Source: CAWVWF01 sp963933885 (lineage in GTDB: Bacteria; Bacteroidota; Bacteroidia; Flavobacteriales_C; GCA-002722245). Taken from it: DNA of 31,976 bases. The position numbers and the translations under genes were made by a program. The notes under the pieces were generated by a model, which was given only the letters and a program-made list of their open reading frames with translations, was not told where the DNA came from and made no database searches. Of the stretch, positions 9,056 to 16,796 are shown in pieces (position 1 is the stretch's first letter; each line of letters opens with the position of its first letter). The stretch is taken from the NCBI GenBank assembly GCA_963933885.1, contig CAWVWF010000014.1:1-31976 (forward strand), written 5' to 3'.

Positions 9056-9071
9056 AATACACTTCAATTAC

Positions 9072-10031
9072 ATGCTTAAAGATTTTATTCGTCGGTTCAA
9101 ATTTTCGTTTTCTTTTTATAATTATTTCAAAAAGGAACAATTGATCCATAACAAAAAGCTCTACAAAAAATATGGGCTGAATAAAAAATATTATTCTTCA
9201 ATTAGCAGTAAAGATTTTATAGGGTTACCAGAAGAAAAAAATTGGTTAGACACAGAAAACTCAAAAACAAGCTTACTTCAAAACGAATTCTTTCAAAAAC
9301 TTCCAACTCAATTTAAAGAACCATTATTAAATTGGAGTGATAACGGTTTTGTTGTCCTTCCTAAAATGTTTGAAGAAGAAGCAGATAAAATAAATAGTGA
9401 AATTGAACAACTGCTTAAAGATAAAATCGTAAAATGGAAGTATGGAAACAAAATAATGTTTGCCATACAAAAATCAGCATATCTATCTTCTATTGGTTTA
9501 AACCCTCAACTTAAAGGTATTATGGAAATGCTTTTAGGTAGAAAAATAGAACTATTCCAAAGTATCAACTTCTTTAGTGGAAGTCAACAAAGAACACATT
9601 CAGACTTTGTTCACATGAGTACCTTCCCTAAAGGTAACTTAATAGCAGTTTGGATTGCCTTAGAAGACATGTGTGAGGAAAATGGACCATTACATTACTA
9701 CCCTGGTTCACATAAGCTTCCTTGCATTTTAAACAAAGATTATAAAAACGATGGAACCAAATTTATGGTAGGTGATAAAACCTATGATAAATATGAAGAT
9801 GAAGTAGAAAGAGTATTGGAAAATACAGATCTTAAAAAACAAAAATTTATTGCAAAAAAAGGAGATGCTTTAATTTGGCATTCTAACTTATTACATGGAG
9901 GAGAAGAAGTTTTAAATCCGAAATTAACAAGAAAAAGTATGGTATTTCATTATTATGCACATGATGTAATATGTTATCATGAAATTACTCAGAGACCTAC
10001 AATAATGGAAAAATTACCTAAGTTTAATTAG
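9072..10031 (+). CDS. Phytanoyl-CoA dioxygenase (PhyH)-family Fe(II)/2-oxoglutarate oxygenase
   Basis: 319 residues, cytoplasmic. The double-stranded beta-helix metal triad is visible: HSD at 176-178 and the distal His275 in WHSNLLHGG, with Arg287 a good candidate for 2-oxoglutarate carboxylate binding. The block NGPLHYYPGSHKLP (204-217) is characteristic of PhyH-type oxygenases, which hydroxylate lipids or small molecules using Fe(II), O2 and 2-oxoglutarate. The N-terminal 50 residues are basic and aromatic and could touch the membrane. The substrate cannot be told from the sequence. The gene has its own promoter region after a terminator, and its last 8 bp overlap the end of the convergent FGE-like gene, so it is not in an operon with it. 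Confidence 0.85.
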   Translation: MLKDFIRRFKFSFSFYNYFKKEQLIHNKKLYKKYGLNKKYYSSISSKDFIGLPEEKNWLDTENSKTSLLQNEFFQKLPTQFKEPLLNWSDNGFVVLPKMFEEEADKINSEIEQLLKDKIVKWKYGNKIMFAIQKSAYLSSIGLNPQLKGIMEMLLGRKIELFQSINFFSGSQQRTHSDFVHMSTFPKGNLIAVWIALEDMCEENGPLHYYPGSHKLPCILNKDYKNDGTKFMVGDKTYDKYEDEVERVLENTDLKKQKFIAKKGDALIWHSNLLHGGEEVLNPKLTRKSMVFHYYAHDVICYHEITQRPTIMEKLPKFN

Positions 10032-10896
10032 TCCATACTTTATACTTAGCAACACATCTAAATCCCAACCAATTATTAGGTTTAATATAATTAACAGTAT
10101 CCTTTAAAGAGAAATAATTTAGATCTTTTGTCCAATTACCACCAGCAGCAATTCCTGGTTCTATTAACATTTCACTTACACCCCCAATAATTCTTCTTAA
10201 TTTATAATTATTTACTTTACCGTATCCCGTATGACTAGGACCATAATAATATGAACTATTATTTTTCACGCCTAGTTCTAGTGTATCATTATTTATCTTA
10301 CCAAACCAGTTTTTAGTAGCTTCTATTTTCACACCAAATGGTAAGCTATCCAAATCATTACCACCTGATGCAAACGATAACCATTCCTTCATCGTTGGTA
10401 AACTATAATAAGGATAAGTAATCGAGTAATCTGGTTTAATATTTTTCCAAGTTCCATTGAAGTATTTTTCAATTGTAAAAAAATCGCCTATTTGATCTTT
10501 ATCAACTTTTAAAATTCCTCGCTTGATTAACTGATATTCAAAAACTCTATCGCTTCGCCATTTACAATATTCCAAGGCCGATTTGTAAGTTATTCCTACA
10601 ATTGGATATTCATTATATACTGGATGACTATAATAGATATCTTCCATATTAGCATCCCTATTATTTTTATCATAATTTCTCCAGACTGTTGAATCAAATT
10701 TTGAAGAAAAAGACTTAGTATAATATATATTCCAATATTGATATTCTCTCCAATCGATTACCTTAATTTCAGTTTGATCAACATAATAATTATTAGATAT
10801 TTCAATAGTTCCTGGTAAGACCTCCATTTTCTTTTTTGAAAACGAAAAAGAAATTATTACAATAAATACAAAACACCAGACTCCATTAATCTTCAT
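10024..10896 (-). CDS. Exported FGE/SUMF1-like protein (GldJ/GldK-type fold)
   Basis: About 290 residues from ATG 10894-10896, where a membrane-type N-terminus begins (residues 1-21); the longer frame would overlap the upstream gene by 77 bp. The ISNNYYVDQTEIKVIDWREY block (33-52), YPIVGITYKSALEYCKWRS (98-116), LPTMKEWLSFASGG (166-179) and the closing NWLGFRC (275-281) match the formylglycine-generating-enzyme/sulfatase-modifying fold. In Bacteroidota this fold also occurs in gliding/T9SS lipoproteins (GldJ, GldK) and many non-catalytic envelope proteins. The paired catalytic cysteines of true FGE are not evident, so an enzymatic role is doubtful. The start overlaps the MORN gene stop by 11 bp, indicating translational coupling in the nadA operon. 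Confidence 0.72.
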   Translation of the reverse strand: MKINGVWCFVFIVIISFSFSKKKMEVLPGTIEISNNYYVDQTEIKVIDWREYQYWNIYYTKSFSSKFDSTVWRNYDKNNRDANMEDIYYSHPVYNEYPIVGITYKSALEYCKWRSDRVFEYQLIKRGILKVDKDQIGDFFTIEKYFNGTWKNIKPDYSITYPYYSLPTMKEWLSFASGGNDLDSLPFGVKIEATKNWFGKINNDTLELGVKNNSSYYYGPSHTGYGKVNNYKLRRIIGGVSEMLIEPGIAAGGNWTKDLNYFSLKDTVNYIKPNNWLGFRCVAKYKVWTN

Positions 10897-12418
10897 AATC
10901 AGCTGGATCATGCTCAGGTTTAAACTCAAAACCATTATAACTTCTTTCCAATCCGCCTTCAAATTTAGTAATTAGTAGTAAAACCCCGTGTGAATTGTAA
11001 TAGTACCAATCCCCTGTTTCTTTACCAAAACTATAATCACCAAACTCTTTTAAAACTCCGTTTTCATACCAATAATTATGTCTTCCAATCTCTAAACCAT
11101 TTTCATAAGATCCCTTAAACATTATAAGCTTACTCTTATAATAGTAAATCCATTCTCCAACTTGTAAATCTTCTTTATAATTACCTACTTCTTTATGATC
11201 ACCAACTTCATAAATCCATTTACCCGATTTATTTCCTTCAATATATTCACCTTTAGTTATTACATTCCCTGAATCAGAATACTCAGTTAAAAAACCATCT
11301 TGTAATCCATCAATATAATATTCATTTTTAAGTAATTTTCCAGTTTCATAATACCAGTTCCATTCACCTTCTTCCTTACCTAATAAATAATTACCCTTCT
11401 GATTTATAAGTCCGTTTTCATGATAATAAATCCATTCTCCAATTTTAACATCATTCTTATAATTTCCTTCAGATTTTAATTTTCCATTATCATGGTATGT
11501 CTTCCATGCACCATTCTTAAAACCAGATTTCAAAACAATTCCATTACTGATAATTTTACCCTTTTTAAAAACTTTACTAGCAGTTACTTTTCCGTCATCA
11601 TCAAAAGTTCTGTGAATTCCATGCGGAATCCCTTTTTCATCAAAACCTCCAGATTGAGCAACTTTTCCAGTACCTGATAATTTAGATTCAATGCCAACTT
11701 TAACTACCTCTTCAACTTCAGCAACTTGAACTCCCAACGAATATTTAACAATGTCGATTAAGTTTCCGTTGCGCTTAAAAGTTTTCTCGTAACCATGTTT
11801 CAAGCCGTTCAGATATTTCACTTCAGATTTAATTTCAAATCCTTTGTGAAATGTTAACCAAAGACCTTGTTTTTTACCAGACTTACTCTTTTTATTTATT
11901 GCTTTTTTTGATTTTATCCTTCCTTTCTCAAATTCCGTAATTAAAACAACAACACCCGAAGTATCAAAAAGATAACTAGATCCTATCAGTATATTATTTT
12001 CAAATTTCTGGCGTAATTTAATTTTTCCTGAATTGAAAAAAACATGTGATAAACCATTTTTTTTATTCTCTAAAAACAACTCTTTTTTAATTAAAATTGA
12101 ATCTCTATTGAATAATTTTTGAAAGCCAGTCTTTAAGCCATTCTTATAGCTTATTTCAACTGTTAGGTAACCTTGGGTGTCATAAAACCTCCAAAGACTG
12201 TCTAATACAAAATTAAGCCTATTCCCTTCGGTTTTAAGCTTTCCGTTTTGATGATATGTTTTCCAATAACCGTTTGGCTTTCCGTTTTCTAAAGTTCCTT
12301 CAGAAGTAACTAATCCTTCTTTATTTTTAAAAACTTTATATTCTTTTATTACCTGAGCACCACAAAACCAACTACTTAAAAGAAATACAACTAAAAATAT
12401 TTGATTTTTAAATTTCAT
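10886..12418 (-). CDS. Exported MORN-repeat (YwqK-like) protein
   Basis: 510 residues with a signal peptide (about 1-21, cut after WFCGA). The rest is about sixteen tandem repeats of 20-23 residues of the type NG-x-W-x-x-Y-H-x-NGKLKxEGNYKNG, for example NGAWKTYHDNGKLKSEGNYK and IGEWIYYHENGLINQKGNY. These are MORN repeats, which form an elongated beta-meander. Automated pipelines often label such proteins as YwqK-family antitoxins, but that name has little meaning for exported Bacteroidota proteins. Likely roles are scaffolding or binding in the periplasm or at the surface; the partner is unknown. The ATG directly abuts the nadA stop codon (12419) and the gene end overlaps the FGE-like gene, so the three are one operon. 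Confidence 0.82.
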   Translation of the reverse strand: MKFKNQIFLVVFLLSSWFCGAQVIKEYKVFKNKEGLVTSEGTLENGKPNGYWKTYHQNGKLKTEGNRLNFVLDSLWRFYDTQGYLTVEISYKNGLKTGFQKLFNRDSILIKKELFLENKKNGLSHVFFNSGKIKLRQKFENNILIGSSYLFDTSGVVVLITEFEKGRIKSKKAINKKSKSGKKQGLWLTFHKGFEIKSEVKYLNGLKHGYEKTFKRNGNLIDIVKYSLGVQVAEVEEVVKVGIESKLSGTGKVAQSGGFDEKGIPHGIHRTFDDDGKVTASKVFKKGKIISNGIVLKSGFKNGAWKTYHDNGKLKSEGNYKNDVKIGEWIYYHENGLINQKGNYLLGKEEGEWNWYYETGKLLKNEYYIDGLQDGFLTEYSDSGNVITKGEYIEGNKSGKWIYEVGDHKEVGNYKEDLQVGEWIYYYKSKLIMFKGSYENGLEIGRHNYWYENGVLKEFGDYSFGKETGDWYYYNSHGVLLLITKFEGGLERSYNGFEFKPEHDPADYED

Positions 12419-13420
12419 TTACAATCCTAATTTTTCACTGATCTCAAGCATTTTTATGATTGGTTTTTTTGCAGCTTCAATTAGCGAAGCATCCAAAGTT
12501 ATTTCAGGTGCCTCGTGTTTAAGACAATTATAAAGCTTCTCAAGGGTATTTAAACGCATGTGAGGACAATCATTACATGCACAGGTGTTATTTGGTGGTG
12601 CAGGTATTAAAGTCTTGTTAGGAGCCTCCTTTTGCATTTGATGTAAAATTCCACTTTCTGTAGCAACAATAAAAATTTCGTTATCGCTAGCTTGAACATA
12701 TTTCAACAATCCAGAAGTAGATCCAATGTATGAAGCTTGATCTAATAATTCAGCTGTACACTCAGGGTGAGCAATGATTTCAGCACCTGGATTCTCAGCT
12801 TTTAACTGGATGATTTTTTCTAATGAAAAGATTTCGTGAACCATGCAGCTACCATCCCAAATAGCCATTTCTCTGCCTGTTTCTTTAGCCAAATACGCAC
12901 CTAAATTTCTATCAGGACCGAAAATAATTTTTTGCTCTTTTGGTAAACTTTCAATGATTTGAATTGCGTTAGACGACGTACAAACGATGTCTGTTAGCGC
13001 CTTAACTTCAGCAGAACAATTCACATATGAAATTACGATATGATCCGGACGATCTGCTTTAAATTTAGCAAACTCATCCGCAGGACAACTTTCAGCTAAC
13101 GAACAGCCAGCATTTAAATCTGGCAACAAAACTTTTTTATCAGGACTTAAAATTTTAGCAGTTTCAGCCATAAACTCAACTCCAGCAAATAAAATTATAT
13201 CAGCATCAGTGCTTGCAGCCTTTTGAGATAGCGCTAAACTATCACCAACGAAATCTGCAATATCTTGAATATCAGCTTCCTGATAATAATGAGCCAAGAT
13301 AACAGCATTCTTTTCTTTTTTCAGTTTTTCAATTTCTTCAAACAAATCTAAAGTTGGATCAATTTGTCTGTCTAAAAATCCTTTCTCCTCTAATTCTTTT
13401 TTCACTTCTTTAGTATACAT
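12419..13420 (-). CDS. nadA: Quinolinate synthase A
   Basis: 333 residues. NadA condenses iminoaspartate with dihydroxyacetone phosphate to quinolinate in de novo NAD synthesis and carries a [4Fe-4S] cluster. Conserved blocks are ILAHYYQEADIQDIADFVGDS (41-61), the Cys-containing AGCSLAESCP (104-113), YVNCSAEVKALTDIVCTSSNA (132-152), GSCMVHE (190-196), AHPEC (217-221) and NTCACNDCPHMRLN (278-291), which together provide the cluster cysteines and substrate residues. It is the first gene of a leftward operon and its ATG borders the origin-like region at 13421. nadB is not nearby. No dedicated NAD-responsive operator is recognisable in its AT-rich 5' flank. Confidence 0.96.
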   Translation of the reverse strand: MYTKEVKKELEEKGFLDRQIDPTLDLFEEIEKLKKEKNAVILAHYYQEADIQDIADFVGDSLALSQKAASTDADIILFAGVEFMAETAKILSPDKKVLLPDLNAGCSLAESCPADEFAKFKADRPDHIVISYVNCSAEVKALTDIVCTSSNAIQIIESLPKEQKIIFGPDRNLGAYLAKETGREMAIWDGSCMVHEIFSLEKIIQLKAENPGAEIIAHPECTAELLDQASYIGSTSGLLKYVQASDNEIFIVATESGILHQMQKEAPNKTLIPAPPNNTCACNDCPHMRLNTLEKLYNCLKHEAPEITLDASLIEAAKKPIIKMLEISEKLGL

Positions 13421-13452
13421 ATATATATATATTCTTTTAAATATTAAAGATA

Positions 13453-13467
13453 TAGTAATAGTAATAG
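13453..13467. other. DnaA-trio-like triplet array (5 units)
   Basis: The plus strand reads TAG TAA TAG TAA TAG, that is five uninterrupted 3'-(G/A)AT-5' units, the form described for single-stranded DnaA binding at origins. It is separated by only two bases from the tandem DnaA-box-like 9-mers and flanked on the other side by AT-rich DNA where unwinding would start. Confidence 0.6.
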
Positions 13468-13469
13468 TC

Positions 13470-13487
13470 GGTTGATAAGTTGGATAA
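13470..13487 (-). other. Tandem DnaA-box-like 9-mers next to the triplets
   Basis: Read on the minus strand, two directly adjoining 9-mers TTATCCAAC and TTATCAACC precede the triplet array. Both share the TTATC core of the DnaA consensus TTATCCACA. Tandem boxes adjoining the triplets are the expected arrangement of a basal unwinding element. Confidence 0.5.
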
Positions 13488-13523
13488 AATTATGAACTTT
13501 TCCTTGTATCAACATTATAATTG

Positions 13524-13884
13524 AGTTAATAACTTGTTATTAACATGTTATTTTCTTCTAAAGCACTAAACTATAGCTAATTGATTCTTTATTAACAAAA
13601 ACACCTATTTTCCAATTGTTAATTAAAACAGCGCTATTAACAATGTTAGGAACGTTAAAAAGCTGTTCATTTCTTTTCATAAAAGAGTAGTTTTAATGTT
13701 AGGTTTATTCAAATATTTAGCGATATGAGTTATTGGTAGTTTATAACCTAGAGAAAGTTATTTTTTTAATGAACCGATAAAAAATGTTATTAACACTAAA
13801 GGTGTTAATAACTACCTTACAGAACTACTTGAAAAATAAGATTTTGTGAGTTAATTAACAATTTGGATTTTATACTGTTAATAA
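13524..13884. repeat. Cluster of TTATTAACA motifs (putative DnaA boxes)
   Basis: Exact copies are at 13537-13545, 13589-13597 and 13787-13795 (plus) and 13803-13811 and 13876-13884 (minus). One-mismatch copies are at 13524-13532, 13617-13625, 13634-13642 and 13852-13860. Two pairs form perfect inverted repeats: GTTAATAAC-TT-GTTATTAAC at 13525-13544 and GTTATTAACAC with its complement across five bases (13786-13812). At the local base composition I would expect well below one exact copy in this length. The motif is TTATCCACA with CC replaced by TA; an operator for an unknown regulator is the alternative. Confidence 0.65.
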
Positions 13885-13885
13885 C

Positions 13886-14401
13886 GTGAATAAATTAGTA
13901 ATTCTTATAGGTTTTATTAGTGTTTTGATTAGTTGCTCAAGAAGCACTAATTTTAGTAATACCACCATTTTGGAGAGTCGTTATACTGCTTTAATACAAC
14001 AACTTAACACTGGTAATATAAAGTTAACTAAGTATATAATTAATGGAGATAAAAGAGATACATTGTACCTAGATACCGTTAATTGGGAACAAGAGTTAAG
14101 TTTGTTTTTGGAATCCGATATTTCAAAGAAAAAAATCAATCTTTATAAAACTAGTGCTTTTGAAGACAGTTGTAAATTTTTCTTTCAAACAACATCTAAT
14201 AAACAAGCTGTTAAGAAGTTGAATTACTCTATATGTAACAAGGATTTGATTGTTAATATAGATGTTGAAAAGAGAAGCGATCTTTATGATTTCTTATATT
14301 ATTTGGAATTAACACCTAATGGATATTTAATTGAAGCGAAACAAAAAGTAAGTATGGCTTACGAGTCTGAATATATAATTGAAGGAAAGTTTAGAAAATA
14401 A
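13886..14401 (+). CDS. Small lipoprotein, function unknown
   Basis: 171 residues from a GTG start at 13886, chosen because it places a proper lipoprotein signal at the N-terminus (MNKLVILIGFISVLISCS, lipidated Cys17). The mature part is hydrophilic with alternating beta-type segments and shows no motif I recognise. The stop overlaps the ATG of the DUF389 gene by one base (TAATG), so the two are translationally coupled and may act together at the envelope. The last TTATTAACA-type motif of the origin candidate ends two bases before its start codon, so its promoter lies inside that region and expression could respond to DnaA or replication. Confidence 0.7.
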   Translation: MNKLVILIGFISVLISCSRSTNFSNTTILESRYTALIQQLNTGNIKLTKYIINGDKRDTLYLDTVNWEQELSLFLESDISKKKINLYKTSAFEDSCKFFFQTTSNKQAVKKLNYSICNKDLIVNIDVEKRSDLYDFLYYLELTPNGYLIEAKQKVSMAYESEYIIEGKFRK

Positions 14402-15837
14402 TGGAGGGAAATATAGATAACACACCAGAGGAGCCAAAGAAAGAGGAAGCATCTTCAACTAATCTAAATACGAACTTTAGAGATTTCATTACTTCTTTAT
14501 ATCATTTCGTAAGGCAAACATTAAGTTTTACGGATGAAGTTGATAAGGAAGCAACCATTAAAGTTATCAAGGGAGAAATTGATTTCAAAGGATTTAATAT
14601 TTGGATTCTTATTTTCTCTATCATTATTGCAAGTATTGGATTAAATACAGATTCTACTGCTGTAATTATTGGAGCCATGTTAATATCTCCATTGATGGGA
14701 CCAATAATGGGAATGGGATTGTCTTTAGGTACTAATGATTGGAGTACATTAGTAAGATCATTCAAAAGTTTTGTAATTACTGTTGGAGTTAGTTTAGTAA
14801 CAAGTACTTTATATTTTTCAATATCTCCATTTGGAGAAGCTGGGGAAGAAATATTAAGCAGAACTCACCCTGAGTTGAGAGATGTATTTATTGCAATTTT
14901 TGGAGGTTTAGCTGGAATTATGGCAAGTAGTCGTAATAAAATAAGTAACGTTATTCCTGGAGTAGCAATAGCAACTGCATTGATGCCTCCATTATGTACA
15001 GCAGGTTATGGAATAGCAACATTAAACTTACAGTTCTTTTTAGGAGCGTTTTACTTATTTGTAATCAATAGTGTATATATAGCGTTAACATCTTTTGTAG
15101 TAATCAAATATCTTAAATTTCCTTTGGTTCATTTTCTAGATGAAATAAAAGAGAAGAAATTTAAGAAGTACATTTTAGTATTTTCGATATTACTTATTAT
15201 TCCGAGTATATGGACATTAGTTAAATCTTATCAAAAGAATGATTTCGAGGCTAACGCTAAAGAATATATTGAGTTCTATTTTGATGTAGAAGACCTAAGA
15301 CACACCACTATTGATTACGATGGAGGTGAAAAACCAAAAATTGAAATTTTACTTTACGACAAAAGAAAGGACTCAGAAGGAAGTTATGAAATGGGACTAA
15401 CAAATTTCGGTATGGATACTTCTGATGTTCAATTGGATATTAAGGAAGATACTAAGTATGCTGATTTAGTTAAAAGGTTAGATGAAACTAAATTGGAACA
15501 GATTACTTTTTCTGAAGACAATTATATTGCTAGAGTTAATCAAATCAGAGATCTTAACACAGAAAAAGATTCATTAAATCTGGTAATAGAATCCATGATT
15601 TCTGATACGATACCTTTCAGTCAAATATCGAAAGAGCTAAAAGCATTGTTTAAAGAAGTTGATCAGTTTGAGTATGGTATATATAAGGTAACCGATTTTA
15701 AGTCTGTAAAAGAAGAGCCTACTTTCCATATCAAATGGAAGAGAAAGTTAAGGTCTAATAAGCTTAAAGAGGAGAAATTAAAAAACTGGTTGAAGGAACG
15801 ACTAAAATTAAGTTCTGTTCGTGTGATTAGTTATTAA
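14401..15837 (+). CDS. DUF389 integral membrane protein
   Basis: 478 residues. After a soluble Glu/Lys-rich N-terminus (1-60) there are about six membrane helices between 65 and 276. The family signature STAVIIGAMLISPLMGPIMG (85-104) is followed by GGLAGIMASSRNKISNVIPGVAIATALMPPLCTAGYG (168-204). The C-terminal 200 residues after SYQKND are soluble and charged, with a beta-type region ending in a very basic segment. DUF389 proteins are widespread but not functionally defined; a transport or stress role is a guess. It is coupled to the upstream lipoprotein gene. Confidence 0.88.
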   Translation: MEGNIDNTPEEPKKEEASSTNLNTNFRDFITSLYHFVRQTLSFTDEVDKEATIKVIKGEIDFKGFNIWILIFSIIIASIGLNTDSTAVIIGAMLISPLMGPIMGMGLSLGTNDWSTLVRSFKSFVITVGVSLVTSTLYFSISPFGEAGEEILSRTHPELRDVFIAIFGGLAGIMASSRNKISNVIPGVAIATALMPPLCTAGYGIATLNLQFFLGAFYLFVINSVYIALTSFVVIKYLKFPLVHFLDEIKEKKFKKYILVFSILLIIPSIWTLVKSYQKNDFEANAKEYIEFYFDVEDLRHTTIDYDGGEKPKIEILLYDKRKDSEGSYEMGLTNFGMDTSDVQLDIKEDTKYADLVKRLDETKLEQITFSEDNYIARVNQIRDLNTEKDSLNLVIESMISDTIPFSQISKELKALFKEVDQFEYGIYKVTDFKSVKEEPTFHIKWKRKLRSNKLKEEKLKNWLKERLKLSSVRVISY

Positions 15838-15841
15838 AATT

Positions 15842-15849
15842 TATATTTG
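15842..15849 (+). promoter_or_regulatory. Possible -7 promoter element
   Basis: TATATTTG matches the Bacteroidota -7 consensus TAnnTTTG, lies just after the DUF389 stop and 23 nt before the ATG of the exported protein at 15873. A -33 TTTG is not evident. Confidence 0.42.
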
Positions 15850-15872
15850 TCGTCCTTTTAAAAACTACAAGC

Positions 15873-16793
15873 ATGAAAAATTTTAAATTATTAGCGCTAC
15901 TTATTGTATGTGCGTATTCAGCAGTTGCTCAAAATGATAAAATTGTAGATGAAATATATGTTTCTTCCAAAAACGGTCACTATTTCAGAGCCGAAAGGTT
16001 TATTGATCAATTAAGATGGGAGCTTAAAGTTAAAGAAGTTGCTAACCTTGAGGATTATAAATTAGCATACAAGCTAATGGATTCAGTAAAACATTATAAG
16101 AAATTATCAATTCCATTAGATGTTTCTAAAGCTGCTACAGCAGCAGAAAATAAAACAATAGAGACTGAAATAAAAGCTTTAAAAACTAACATTTCAGAAG
16201 GATTATTTGTAAAATCAATCGCAATCTTAGGAAAGTTAAAAATTGAATTAGCAATAAAAGATGCTAAGGAAAACCTTCAAGATAAAAACGTTATTTTAAA
16301 GAAAGCAGCACTAGTTGCGTTTCTTAAAGACAACAAAGCAAACTTAGTATCTAAAGAAAAAAGTGTTAATGTAAATGTTTTTAAAATTGACAGCTTAACA
16401 AAAGCACTTGCTTTACCTGCAACAGCAGACAATGAAGATCAAAAAAGTATCTGTGATCAAGAAATTGCACTTAGAAATAAAGTAGCAACAAGAGTTGAGA
16501 AATCACGTTACCTATCGGCTGGAATGGAACAAAAAAAGTTAGCTCGTTTTCTTGCTAACCCACAACCATTAGCCAAACCAGTTGCTAAGGTTAAAGTAAT
16601 TCCAACTACAGAAAATCAACTTAAATTGGTTGCTTTAGAGAAGGAATTAAAGTATAGAAGAAAGGCCTCTATTCACGTTGGAACATACGAAATTCAGCAT
16701 GAGTTTGAACAAAGAAATGCATTAGAAGGTGCTCTCAAAAAAGGAGACAAGAAAGAAATTAAAAGAATTGAAGACTTTTTAAAAGGTAACTAG
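15873..16793 (+). CDS. Exported helical protein, function unknown
   Basis: 306 residues with a clear signal peptide (MKNFKLLALLIVCAYSAVAQ, cut before Gln or Asn). The rest is Lys/Ala/Glu-rich and mostly alpha-helical without cysteine clusters or membrane segments. The C-terminal 60 residues (LVALEKELKYRRKAS through KRIEDFLKGN) are strongly charged. I do not recognise a family. The next gene, a helicase, starts 3 bp after the stop, so they are probably co-transcribed, although an exported protein and a DNA helicase have no obvious shared task. Confidence 0.65.
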   Translation: MKNFKLLALLIVCAYSAVAQNDKIVDEIYVSSKNGHYFRAERFIDQLRWELKVKEVANLEDYKLAYKLMDSVKHYKKLSIPLDVSKAATAAENKTIETEIKALKTNISEGLFVKSIAILGKLKIELAIKDAKENLQDKNVILKKAALVAFLKDNKANLVSKEKSVNVNVFKIDSLTKALALPATADNEDQKSICDQEIALRNKVATRVEKSRYLSAGMEQKKLARFLANPQPLAKPVAKVKVIPTTENQLKLVALEKELKYRRKASIHVGTYEIQHEFEQRNALEGALKKGDKKEIKRIEDFLKGN

Positions 16794-16796
16794 AAT

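Larger units (their letters stand above)
13419..13884. other. Candidate chromosomal replication origin (oriC)
   Basis: A gene-free, very AT-rich stretch between divergent genes. Going right from the nadA start it shows a (AT)7 tract (13419-13432), an AT-rich segment, five consecutive TAG/TAA triplets (13453-13467), a short GC step (TCGG), and two abutting 9-mers read on the minus strand as TTATCCAAC and TTATCAACC (13470-13487). The next 400 bp hold five exact and four near copies of TTATTAACA, on both strands. On the minus strand the order tandem box, GC step, 3'-(G/A)AT-5' triplets, AT-rich DNA is the layout of the basal unwinding system known from other bacterial origins. The genes on both sides point away, and parS lies 9 kb off. 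The boxes differ at two positions from the classical TTATCCACA, so this remains a candidate. Confidence 0.65.

Noticed and set aside
10886..12418. MORN gene as the antitoxin of a toxin-antitoxin pair
   Set aside because: The YwqK-antitoxin name is an automated label; the protein is exported and the neighbours are nadA and an FGE-like protein, with no toxin candidate.
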